This document shows, piece after piece, positions 1-13,100 of a stretch of 64,000 nt of DNA. Source of the stretch: Diphasiastrum complanatum (taxonomy: Eukaryota; Streptophyta; Lycopodiopsida; Lycopodiales; Lycopodiaceae); NCBI GenBank assembly GCA_029204225.1, contig CM055098.1, positions 574,501-638,500 on the forward strand. The letters are read 5' to 3'. Each line of letters opens with the position of its first letter. Positions within the stretch are counted from its first letter, which is position 1. Position numbers and translations under genes: made by a program. A model generated the notes under the pieces. It worked only from the letters and a program-made list of their open reading frames with translations. It searched no databases and was not told where the DNA came from.

Positions 1-1715
1 AGTTACAACTATGGAGAAAGTCAATAACACTGATCTTTAGGCTAAAGATCGATCAAGATCCTGAGAAGCCACTTACTTGGAGGTCAATTCCATTAGGAAA
101 AAAATAGCAAAGAGCTATTTCTAAAAAGTTGTAAAAAGCAAAAAGTCTCCACCTTCTGTTCGATGCAATCCTGAACCTCTAATACCACGTAAGTGTAGAT
201 CCTTAAGATCCTGCTGCATACACCAAAAGGAGAAATGTGGAGCCAAATCACCAAACCAAAGAGAAACTGAAGATCAAACCTCAATCAGCGTCACCCTTGA
301 GCCACAATGATTGAATACACGAGAGGAGAGGAATATGACAACCAAATACTTTGGAAGTGGAGTAAAGCGAGTTTCTATAGGTATGTATAAACCCCAGGAG
401 ACTAGGAATATTTCCTCCAGAACCCTAATCCTTTACTATTCTCAAATTCAATTATTATTGATACTTCTCTACATGCATATAGCCGTCAAACACCATGCAC
501 CACTCCGCATGTCCAAATCAGAGTTCATGGGCCCTCACAAGTTTATTAATTACATTTTTGGACTAGATTGGAATGTCGAGGCTTAACTAATCAACCGGTA
601 CACTGGAGTATTGCTTATCCATGTCAAGGACTATTTCGAATCCTCTGTATTGGACATAGACGTGATGGAAAGGCACTCTACGGATGTTGACAACACTATC
701 TTTCCTTTGGTAGGGAGCTTTTGAATTTTATTACTCGTAATTTGTGATGGGTTGCATAGATGGTCAACTTTTATGGGTTTTGCTTGTTTGTCTATGACAG
801 GCAATAGTATGGTGGACTATTAGCTACCCTTGAAGTTTTTACACTACTATTTAGGGATACTAGTTGGAAGCAAAATTAATTATTTTTGTTTTTAAAATGA
901 AATACGCACAAGAAATCTTGAAGAAACTCAATTTGTTAAAATTTGAATTATATTGTCTCGTATTGATACTAGTGAGAAGTTGTTTAAGGAGGAGGAATCA
1001 CAAGAATAGGGTGAAACTATGTGAAGACAATAGCTAACAATATCGTATACTCAAGTTTGCGTAGATGAGGTGGTTAGTGAATTAGCGAGCAAGCCTAAGG
1101 AGGATAGTCCATCACTGTAGATTTTTTGCATGGTATTGGAGCATGTGAGCCTAGTATACAAATGTCTATAGAAACATAGCTTGTTATTTAGTAGGATACG
1201 CTCACAATCCAAATGACAAGAGTGGGTTGAAGCATATTAGCTTTTTGGAGCCACTTACAAATGATTCCATAGTGCCCACTTGCTTTTATATATTCAATTA
1301 TTAAATTCTCTTACAAAATATGGTTGGACTTATTAGATTACTTTTCAAAAAAGCACGAGCATTGACTCTCTCTAGTGGGGCATTTTTTAAAATTTTTATT
1401 GTTTTGTAGATTGAACCAATGTAGCTTAGCATTTACTTCCCTGCATTTTGAGATGAACAATAAGGTATAAACCGATAGAAATTAGTTGCAAATAAGATTT
1501 GTAGGTGAACGACATTTGAACTAGTATTGCTATTTGTTTCTTTCATCAATGATCTTCAAATGTAGGAAATGTGCAATGTAATGCATAGTTTGTCTCATTA
1601 AAGGATTACTATGCAAAGTAGATTTGGCATTTTCGTAGTATATCTATGGCTCTTGTATCACCCATAATGTGTAGGTTTTTATAGACAAGAGTTGTGTTTG
1701 GATTTCTACTTACAG
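1..1715. other. Region 5' of first PhyH exon; LTR remnant at about 470-660
   Basis: No coding exon could be fixed here, although the first PhyH exon (initiator codon) must lie here or further left. Bases 470-660 are clearly related to 8890-9090: both hold the same 'tcacaag.ttattaattaca' and 'catgtcaagga.tattt.gaatc' stretches. They are therefore probably remnants of the same gypsy LTR family. The rest shows no recognisable feature. Confidence 0.4.
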
Positions 1716-4700
1716 AATCTCAGAGGAAGAAGTCCAAAAGTTTGAGGAAGATGGTGCCATTGTTTTACGCCAATTGTTCTCATCTGATTGGCTTGAGAGG
1801 CTTTGCATTGCAGCAGAAGATAATATGAAGAATCCAGGTAATTGAAATTTTTTTGGAAAAAGAATCATCCCCAGTGTGTGTATTTAGCAACTAGTGCTCT
1901 TGGGAAAAAGAATGTGGTGCAAATTTTGAAATGCATGTAATGGAGATGATATTGCAAAAAATGCACATGTTGAAGTAGAAGCTGCAAAGTAGGAACAAAA
2001 TACCACCGACTCCGTGTATCCTAGAAGTTGACAATATGTTTATGCTAAAGTAAGGAAAGTAGATTTGCTGACCATGATTCACACATCAATCCAATTAGAC
2101 TAGGAGAAGTAGAAGACTGCATCAGCATGGAAAACTTTGCTGCATACGCTGAGATACCATGCCAATTGAATGGCCTAGTAATGCCATGTAAATGCATGAA
2201 TATGAACTTTATTGTATATGATGGTATTCCATATGAATTTAACAATAAGCAAGATATCCCATATAATAGTAGTTTCCCACACTATGTGAAGTGACAATGA
2301 ATGCCTAATAACGGTTACAACAAATAACTTAGGAAATGTGGACAAAGTCCACCATGTAGCCTTTGAAGATCATCCTTGTGACATTATCAATTATTTACAA
2401 AGTACTGTCTCACTCATCAATCACCACATGAATTAGCAAGATACCTTAAGTGGCACATGCACCAAGGAGAACACATATTAGTGAAGAGCCAACAAAAGTA
2501 CAAGGAGACACTTGTCACACATGGGAGGATAGGAGTCCACCACACTCTCTCACCGTGAATACTCTAGCTTAGTACTTTACTCGAACTTATAGAATGGGTC
2601 CTTTCCATAGCTTGAGCCCTATTGACATGACTCAAATAATGATGGAACTTAACCAATGAAAGTGCCACGTGGCATAATCAACTAGTACCTCGAGCTAGAC
2701 CCCTAGGCCTAGAAGTGGCCTAGTACCATTAACTAGTATTTCAAGCTAGCTTAAATGGATTGGCATCTCAAATCTTGGGTCCTTGATAGACATAATAATT
2801 GATGTGTACTTTGGGCACCATGTATTAAATTACATATATTATGACTTTGGGGGTTTTCACAAGACATTTAAGTTCTTACGTGCTCAAAACATGAAAATTG
2901 TACATGTAGGAAAATGATCATTGACACAACTAACTTAATAAAGTATCACTAAAGGAACATCGACATTTGCCTAAGTTGGAAGAATCAAGAGATCAACTTA
3001 ATGGTCACAGTGGCTGTACTTCAGGTAAACATGTAGGTGCTTCTTGGATCATCAAATAAATCGGTAGGAATGGTGCACGCTTTGTTAGTCGAACCAAAGA
3101 CACTTGTACATGTGCCTAAAATATGGGTGACAATGCCTCATTTGTAAATATGTGTAACTTTGTGTGCTTGAGGTTCATGCGTAGAGGTTGATACTGACAC
3201 TTTTCATTCGTAGATATCGGTGCATGTGCCTTATATGTGGATATTGGTACCTCATTTGTACTTAGCTTTGCCTCATAACCAGCTATTTGTACTTGACTCT
3301 CAACAACTTTGGTTCTAGATCTCTCTGTCTCTCATCATTGTAACTCTCTGGTCACGATCACTCTCTCTCAAGTCTTGCAGCAGCGTCAATAACTTCATCA
3401 TGTAGTCTAACTTCTCAAAATTCTTAAAACTAGACAATGATTATGGGCTATAAAAAAGAAAGACAACAATCACAAAAACTCAAGCTATATTAAAGTGATT
3501 TGCAATCGGTAAAAAAAAATTGATTTGACCTATAGTAAGAACAACGAGAGACAGAAATTCTGAAAACAATGTGGGAGAGTATGAGAAAGACGAAGTGATT
3601 AAAAAATTCCTAAAATGATTGATAATCAAAATTATGACTCTGAAAAATCCGATTGATAAGCTGTAAATTGCATTGGAAGCTCTAATCATTCAAATATTTT
3701 TAGAAAATTACACGACAATGTTACCAGCCGATTCGAATTGGGCCAATTCGTCCAGTTCGAACTGATTTGAACCAGCTTGGCAGGTTCGAATCGGAAAATG
3801 GTTCGAATTGGAATTTTGTTTTAAAAACGTTTTTTTTGTTTTTATTGGCTCCAAATAATTCAAATGGTTTGAACCGTGGTTCATGTAACTATGTGACACA
3901 AGAATGTAGAAAAATGGCGAAGTCCTTGAAATAAGTGAAAATTGGAGAATTACAAAATGACCTTAGACTTATTAGATTGATGAAATTGTAGCTCGAACGA
4001 AGATTCCAAAATTTTCAGACAATGTAGGAGAAGGTACAAAAAAACCATTGCTAGAAATTGGGAAAACTAAAAATCTAAGTATTTTCACTTTCAATAATCC
4101 AATTCAAGATCTATAAAGCGCAACAGAAGCATGTCACTACAAGAAACACGATGATCTTAATAAATCCACAACAATCCAAAAGAGATGCAGAAGTGATTGA
4201 AGCTATCCAATAAAATTGAAAATTTGAAGCTAGGGACCAACTCCTATATGCCCAAAAAGTCCTCTGATATCGAGTTATGTGCAAACCATCATGTTATAGA
4301 GGGGAGAAGGCAAATGTACTAATAGAGCAATGAAGCACCAACATAATAGTGGACAATTAAATAATTTTTACCAACATCATGATAACAAGTTGGTTTAAGC
4401 TGGCTACTTGATGATAAACTTACCTACCTTAGCCAACTTAATGTAAGGGCTCAGCATACAAATAGTCAACCATCCATAGTGAGCCTCCGAGGTCTATTTA
4501 TACTATATGATGCTCTATTACTTGATTTAGAGCTGAACATGTTTTCAGAAAAAGGAAAGTATTAGGCCTTTGATTTGTGGTCTTTAATCACTGATTAATT
4601 TGGGTCATTGTGAATGTTCAAGCTTTGCTCTTTGGAGAGATTATGTCTTCTTGCACATTACTAATTACGGTATGCATGAAATTTTTTTTTCCAGGTCCGT

Positions 4701-7120
4701 TGTGTGATGAGCATGAAAAACCTGGCCAGGTACATGATCTATATTTGTATTTTATTTTGTTATTTTCTGGTCATGTGTGGAAGTACACAGGTCCCACCTA
4801 CATGATGGCAATTGTAACCACCTTTTGTTATTAGTATATTTTTATCTTTTTTTGATATGCAATCATTTTAGAATATTCAGGAGAATAAAGCTTTAGCAAT
4901 GAATCTAACCTTCATATTTGCTACAAAACACATTCCCATCATGGTTCATAGAAGATCTCAAAACATTCAATTTTCTCTCATTGAATAAGAGGATTTTCAA
5001 TCAATCTTCAATTTCATACGTCCCCCTTCTTTCCTTGTCCATGTACTTAAAGATAATTTCCCTTGCACTTGCAACATAGTAAAGCATCTTTACTATGAAT
5101 GCAAATGCACAAGGCATGTCGTTGGCAATTCCTACAATTATTGTTCATATTGGCCTAACTTCTAATTAAGCTCACAAGGTCTCATCCTTTTAAAGCGCAA
5201 CTTATGCTCTTTAGAATTCGTTTCAACAAAGGTAAATATGAGACACCCTAGTTCCCTTCTTGCTTTGCTAGCTTAGAAGAGCATTTCTTGAGGATCTAGT
5301 TGCTTTGTCAATCAACTTATCAAAGAAACATGCATCGGATGCTATTGAGGTCTTGCTGTTGAGGGAAGAGCACCCAAGAGGACACTTGTTGAGGGTGAGC
5401 CATCCAAGATACTCATAGTTAAGGATGAGGTATCCAGAAGCACACTTGGAAGGGTTTTTAAGGATGCTACCATAACTGTTGATCTCCAAAGAAGGACTTA
5501 CAAAAAAGTATCATCTAGATTTAGATTTCACTCCATAGCTTGAGTGAAATCTAACTCTAGAACCAACTATATTACAATTATCTCAAAAAAATTTTAAATG
5601 CTCAAAATGGCTTAAAATTATAGAGCATGCCAGAATACTTTTTACTAAAACTTCATAGTAAAGCATTCACATGTTAGACACAATGTTGGAAGGTCAAGAT
5701 GGTGACCCATTTTAGAGAGTTTTATTCCATAGAAGAACGCTAGGATACAATTGATCCTTGATAGGAGGTCTTCTTGATTAGACTCAGTTTTGGAGACTTG
5801 ATTGGACTATGGCTGTCGGAGACATGAAATGATTTTATTTTCAGCTGGAATCATCCACTCAACAATCTTTGGAAAATCTTCTTTAGGATGTTGATCCATA
5901 TGGTATCCAAGGCACAATGAAAGCCACCTTCCACAAAAGAATAAAGACATGAAACATAAAAACTACTCGCAGTTTTCACAAGATATCATATTAGCTATTA
6001 TGACACTACATGAGCAAGTGGTTGGTTGCTTCTGTTTCTATGCGAGTATATTTGAAGCACACAGGGGAGCAAACTTGGCAATATTCTGATATCCATTCTC
6101 ATGTACGTAGATGATGCGGTTTTGGTCTCTCCACCAAGGAGGGCTTGCAGCAACATATTGATGCCTTATCTATGTTTTGCCATGCCAAAGGTTTCAAGGT
6201 GAATGTAAAAAAGACCAAAGTGATGGTCTTCAATACATTTTGCTCCTTCATGTAGTGCCAAACTCTCTCACTTTAGGTGAATAGCCTTTGGAAATTGTCT
6301 TGTTGTATACATATTTGGGGGTTCTATTCTCTGGTCCTATGCTAAACATGAGACCAACTACCACGACACATGTAGGTTAGGGAAGGGCCCTAGTCATCAT
6401 GGAGAGGCTTGTTTTAGGCTACATCCATGCCTTCAGATCTCCATGTTATCATGCATGATTGAGAGTAAGCCGTCAATCCCACATCTGATTAGCCTTGCAA
6501 AGTTTGCCAGAACTCCACTCCCTTTAAGTGCAGGGGTCAAATTAATTGTCTGTTTGCAAAAATTCATATTTTTTGTGACCATAGTTTAATGCACCGATCC
6601 AAATCGGCTGATTCGACTGGTTCGAATTGGTTGGGTCAGGTTCAAATCGGTCGATTCGAACATCCGAAAAAAAATTGAGGTTTTTCTTGCTGTTTGTGCC
6701 AGAACTTTTAACCATAAAATTGAGGTTATGCCAGAACTATAAGATTCTATTGCAAATTGAAATCATTAATGATTCATATCATAAATGATCTAATCGAGAT
6801 TTGATATTCATGATTCTACATGCTACCTTAGATGATAGATGATAGATCCTTTGCGTCTCGCAGTCTTGAGTGACTCGTTGACGTCAAGGAGTTGGGTATT
6901 AGGAGATCCTTTGCAGATAGTGCAAGTCCAAGACCGAGGACTGAGGACTCCAACAATCAATTACTTCGTATGGTATTATGGAGACTACTTACTACATCTT
7001 GGAGAATCCCAACTTCCAAGAGTAGCGAGCTAGCTATTATTAATGGCTAAGGGGCCATGGCTCAATAGCTTATAGGTTATTACTCATTACTCGTATGCGC
7101 GCGCGCGTGCGCACGCGCGT

Positions 7121-7157
<37 letters not shown>

Positions 7158-10100
7158 ACTCACACCCACTCACACACAAAAAGCCCAAACACACCACACA
7201 ATGCAAATCTCTCTCTCTCTCTCTCTCTCGTTGCATTGATGATTCGGGAGATGTCAGACTTGTGGATGACAAGACTGGACATAACCGCCCCCCCCTTGAT
7301 ATAGCAGCCAGCTGAGCATGAGGGAGTGCCTATCCTGCTGGAGACAGAGACAGGATGTAACCTTGAGCAATGACTTTGATGGAGAGGCTGAGATTCCAGA
7401 TGCTTCCAAATACAAACGACAAAGATAGTGTCGACGCCCAAAGGGACAGCTAGTTCCTAGGCCATAGTGTATAGCTCCATGGCAGCAGAGACAACATTGA
7501 CAGTCCACTCGGAGACAGAGGTCCACGACACACTCTACGATAGTTTCACAACATACTATATGTCATTTTTTCCAAATTGATGGGCATTTATTATCCATGG
7601 CCGATGGACTTTGACTGTGCCAACCATCTCATTATAAGTAGTTTGAGCATTACATATGTTCACATTGTTACCCCTAATGTTGTCATATAGGGTTAATTAG
7701 GATTATTGGGCCATGCCTGCATGCTAATTCTAGGGGCCTTTACCTATATTTAGTAAATTCAAGCTAGAATTTAGTTAGACTCAAGTTCAAAATTCTATTG
7801 CTTGATTTGGAGCACAAGTTTTGCTATAGATAGGTGTTGGTACTTTTACCATATATAGGGACATTATTTAGGCAATTGCTTTTAGATTGCTTTTGCTTTT
7901 GGCATAGACCAAAGGCTATAAGTATGTAGTGCGCCCTAGCTCATTTGCAATGGGACATAGTTGGAGTTTCTCTTCACTTGTGTTCTTTGTCATGTGTTTG
8001 GCTATTGTTTTATCACAATAGGAATCTTGTCTTGGGTTACTTGTATGAACAAGTCGGTTTTCTAACGGAGGGTTCACATGATTAAATCCAGTCGTTTATA
8101 TATCAAGCTTATGTTCAACATGTCTGCTTTAGGGGTTAACCTAGGCTACCGCAAGACACCTGAAGCTAGATGTGGCTGATTTTCTCATGCTACCACCTTA
8201 CCTAGCCTCTGCTTATCTGATAGCTTTTGAATTGTATGGGGATAGTCAAGGGTCTGTTCACATGTGAGGTGGGGAGTTTTTAGGGATACCTCAAGAGGAT
8301 AGGATGTACCAGATGTGTACATGGGAGGCACAGAGTTGGAAGAGCATTTGATCTTCCACTATCTTCTCTATTATGAGTTTCATTCTAGATACTGCTACCT
8401 CTTTCAAGATCTAGTTACGTTGCACTCGTTGATATCATATGAAGACCAAAGATGTGTAGCCTTGATGACCGAGGAAATGTTTCATTTGAAGAGTGCCACA
8501 TGCCACACCCCCTGACATACGATCGTGATTTGCTCACTCCTCCAAATGCCGCTCACATGTTGAATTTGAGTGATTCTGAGGAGACAAAGTGTGACGAACC
8601 CCAAAGATCAAGCTTGGAAGAACACTTGAAAGGAGGAGCCAAACCACCCAACCAAGTAGAAGCCAAAGATCAGTCCACAACAACTTTGCTCCCAAGTCGT
8701 AGTATGTGAATACGAGAAGAGAGAGAGAAAAGACAAGAATTTGAAGAATCCCAATGTGTAGGAAAGTGAGTTTCTACCAGTGGATATAGCGTATGGTAGT
8801 TTGTGCATGATGATGTGCAACTCCCCATTCAGTCTAGTCTCACTCCACAACCAACTAATAGTCATTCTGCATGCATGCGACCGTCACATACCATGTGCAG
8901 CTCCACATGTCACGATATGAGTGCCTGGAGCCTCACAAGGTTATTAATTACATAGCTAGCCTTGACTGGAATATCGAGGCATAACTAGCCTTGACTGGAT
9001 TATCGAGGCGTAACAAATAAACTTGACTCTATAGGGCCTATATACCCATGTCAAGGATTATTTTGAATCTTTGTAACTAGACATGGACATAATATTCTTC
9101 CCCCCTTGACCTACTGCTGTCCTTCGAAGTGGAAATTAGGGAAGTTCTTCTTTATGCTTTCAACTGCATCCCAAGAAGTATTATCCTTAATCTGACTTTT
9201 TCATTTAATTAAGCACTCAGAGAGAGAATGGTTTTCTAACTATTTATCTCCGACTTTGAGTGCTTACCTCAAATTCTTAAGGTACACTAAACGTGAATCC
9301 TCTGATTGGGTTTGATCCTCTCCAAGCGAAAGGCATCACCCACATGTAAACTCAATTCTCATTGATTCAGATGAAACACTAGGTGAATCGTCACCTCACC
9401 TTAGAGATCAAGTCCAAACCTTTGCGTTTTTCATTTGTCAACATTTGTTTGCACCTATGGTTATATTTATCTGATGGGTATTGTGTTCGTTGTATCTTTG
9501 AAATGAAGCCTGTTTAGACATTGTTTAATCATAACTTAGATTGCCTTATTCTCCTGGAGATCAGAGAAGTGCAAAAACATACTGAAAGTTAGCTATTGAA
9601 CCTTCTGAACACTGGAAAATCCCCTCACAATAGAAACATTTGCTGTGATTTGAAGAATATACATCAAAATCCGGGAACTCAGTCGAAACACATTCTTATT
9701 TGTTCTGATAGATATCTATTCTCTTTTTTCAGCCAGGTCGCTTTCATGATGACCAGTTTTTATGGCAAAGACATGAAACTATGCACAAATTTATTCACGA
9801 GTCTCCTGCTGCACAGATTGCTAGACGAATGATGAGGTGATTATCTATTCTTATCTCAGCTGCAGTTTGTCATCACATAGACCCCTCATATAGCTGGCCA
9901 GTGCATCTAATTTAAACTCATGCCACCCTTTGGCTGGTAAACTTGCAAACTGATCCTTGCCTTTTGTGTTTTGGAACAGAGGAAAGCATGTAAGACTCTT
10001 TTATGATCAGTTATTTGTGAAGGAACCTGGCACTCTTTCAGTAACTCCTTGGCATAATGATCATTCATACTGGCAACTAAAGGGCGAGCAAATCATTTCC

Positions 10101-13100
10101 GTGTGGCTTGCATTGGACTCAATTTCAGAATCTGTGTGTTTGAACTATGTCAAGGGGTCACATAAGTGGAAGTTAATGCATAGGTAAGACCATTAGGAGG
10201 ATTGTAAATTTTATGGACTTTATTTTAATTAGTGCTTATTTCACTTGACAGTGTTTGCCTTCACAAGCCATATGGTATAACCCATGTAAACATGTAGAAT
10301 CTCCTCCTTCTCTGGCGATCAGGATCGTTACAAGAGTTCGTCATCGGAGTCTTTGCCAGATGTGCCAGACATAGATGCCATGCATGACAAGGTGAAAAAG
10401 GCATTCTTTTGATTTTCCATGCTCGATAATTTTTGGTGGCTTGTCTATGAATTCAGAGCTTCACAAGAGTTGTCCATAGTGATCTAGATTGTGATGTCAC
10501 TTCCAGGTTGAGTTACTCAGATGGAAAATGGAACCTGGAGATTGTCTGGTCCATCATAGCTTTTCAATCCATGGAGCTCCTGGTATCTCTGCAAATAGTT
10601 CCAGGCGAAGAGCTTATGCAACCCGCTGGGTTGGTGATGACGTCACTTTTGATCCTCGTCCAGGTGATTGGATAAAAAGCTCAACCTTGAAGTTTCATAC
10701 TTGACTATGCAATAGCTGTTGTTGGAAAGAAAGTCTAACAAGGAGTCATTTTGGAAGATTGCCTTTGGAAAAGGAAAATTTTATTTCCAACTGCCGGTGA
10801 CTAACTTTGTAGAATGTCTAGGAGGAAGTTAGTGGTACTATCGATCTGACTGCAAGTATTTTCAAGTTGTGTTATAAGCAATTTCATATCGATATATGAG
10901 CAGAAATTCACAAACCTTGGTAGAGGGATGGCAAATGTAATGATAAATTTGGTGCAGAACAATCACTAAATAACAAGCTCCACTGGTATACTGGATCAAC
11001 TGAGCTGAATTAGTTTGAACCTATGCTAAGAATCTCAAGTTACCATCCGATCTAAGATCTAGTCTCCAAAAAATTGGTCAACACCAATTGGAGGCAATAA
11101 AAGCCAATAATCAATAAATAAATGTCAAATAATGAGTGGAGTTCCCAAACCATATGGCCTAATGTCAATCAACTCAATTGTAGCCCAAGGCTCAGGGTGT
11201 AGAAAATATGCCTGTTACTATCCCTTCTCAATATGACAATGTTCCCCCACCAATACATGGACAGTGGAATAGTCATTCAAGTACATCAGAGAATCAAAGG
11301 AGATTCATGAGTCTGTGATCTAGCCATCTTGATCTAATGCTATGCTAAGTTGTCTCCAGCCCGAGCTACTAACTGCAAGTTATCTCTATAGGGAAGAAGA
11401 ACAATCATCCATATAGCAAGGATGCATCCATGACTGTTTATACCCCATTAGTTAGGGCTAGGCTAGCATCAAATGGGTAGGACCTAATATTGCCAAGAGA
11501 CTTAGTAATATGTGTCAAATGATAAGCTAGGGCCTTAAACCCTAGGGTCTTGTGTATAAATGACCTGTAGCTTATGGACCATAAGTGCCAAATAGTAGCA
11601 GTAATAGACAACTCAAAAGATCGAGAAACAACCTAAGCAAGGTATAAAGACCAGATTTGTGATGATACAGATCAATGTACAGAATTTGATGATACAAATC
11701 AGTGTGCAGAAGTTAATCTTTACATAACTGTGTAGATCAATGGATAGGATCATAAAAGGGACCATTGTGGCTGAGATCATGAGTAAAAACTTTATAAAGA
11801 AGCATGATGCCGAAGCTACTGTAACACCACTAGAATATGTACATAAGAACAGATAACGATGACTTAATTATGTATAGGAAATGGGCTATTTACCACAATA
11901 GTAGATAATAATGACATCAATGATGAAAAGGAAATACCAAAAAGGCAATGAGAGACATTTATAAGCAGGTTCACAAAAGGTCATTATGAAAATGTGGGTC
12001 AAGGGAAGATGTGATTGAAGGTATGCATGCAATAACATGTGTAAATTGCCAAGATTAGAGAACAAAAGATGAGTTATGGCCAATTTGTGCATGGTACTTT
12101 GGGCCGTGGGCCCTTGGCTTCTTATTTGACATTACTCCTTATGCTCTAGGCACTTGGGCCTTATCTTGCAAGTCCTTGCGTTTGGTCACGTGTTTACAGG
12201 TGGCTGATTGATTAGTTGTTGAGCTATGTGTTCAGCTATCTTGAGTAGCTCAGTTTGGCACCAGTTAGCTTTCTTAGATCTGGTTAGTTAGCTTTCTAAT
12301 ATCAGCTTCCTGTGGAGTTGATTGATTCTTCATCGATTACAATTGTGCTTTATTGCTTTAGACAAAATATATATTTGTATTCTCCTCTCTATTACATATT
12401 TTGTACTGATGTTTTGCCTGTAGCTTGGTATTCAACCAATTTTGGAATGAAGGTGTTGGGGGTTGATTTCTGGAATATTTACATCAATCATTATTTAACA
12501 TCTTCGAAACAATTTCATTAGTTTGTAGAGTTTTAAAGAATTCCTCAAGGTTTTTGTTTCTGCTCTAGTTTTCTCTATAATGGCTAGATATTTCTTTTTA
12601 GATTCCTCTCTGTTGTGCACCCACATGAATGCAAATTTTCTAATCAAAAGAAGGTAGGGTTTTTTTGCACTTTCTGCTAAATTTTGTGGAGATATTGATA
12701 TGATCGTGTCTCCTACAGTGGGGTGCTTTTGTTGCGGTATGGATCTCGTTTAGATCACTGGAAGTGCAGCTACCTAAGATTTCCTGGTTTTCAAGTTTTG
12801 GCACTTTATCTCTTCCATATTGTTTTGCATCATTTTCTGGAAAATTTTGGATGTTTGTTCTTCTTACAATATGGTTTGCTCCTTAGTGCTTTACAAGTCA
12901 TTAATCTGATAAGTAAGAGTTGACTTTCTGATTTTTTAGTCTTAAGACTTTTTAAAGCTTCATCTTTTTCATACTCTTTTGTATCTTTTTTGATGTAATC
13001 TAGATTCTTGCTCTTCCTACAATAGGGCACTTGTGACTTGATGTGCACTTCACACTTTGTGAATCTAATAAGCCAAAATATTGTTGATCCATTTTCTGTC

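Larger units (their letters stand above)
4730..9732 (+). other. PhyH intron (5.0 kb) containing transposon debris
   Basis: Intron between the CEHEKPGQ-type exon end and the PGRFHDDQF exon. From left to right it holds a LINE reverse-transcriptase fragment (about 6093-6355), GGTTCGAA motifs (6593-6660), (CA)n and (CT)n microsatellites (7095-7231), and an antisense gypsy LTR plus chromodomain remnant (about 8590-9400). The stretches 4730-6000 and 7300-8550 show nothing recognisable. Confidence 0.65.

Noticed and set aside
4135-4146. cactacaagaaa, identical to the classic CACTA/En-Spm terminus
   Set aside because: Only one short match. No subterminal repeats, no inverted partner at a sensible distance and no flanking duplication.
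3725-6665. GGTTCGAATC stretches resembling the tRNA T-arm
   Set aside because: No acceptor stem, anticodon arm or pol III terminator fits; the motif occurs in clusters.
7087-7526. Several overlapping open frames on both strands
   Set aside because: They are produced by (CA)n and (CT)n microsatellites and adjoining low-complexity sequence.
10321-10322. AG at 10321-10322 as the splice acceptor of the fifth PhyH exon
   Set aside because: It breaks the frame. The AG at 10296-10297 keeps phase and adds the conserved ISSFSGDQ residues.
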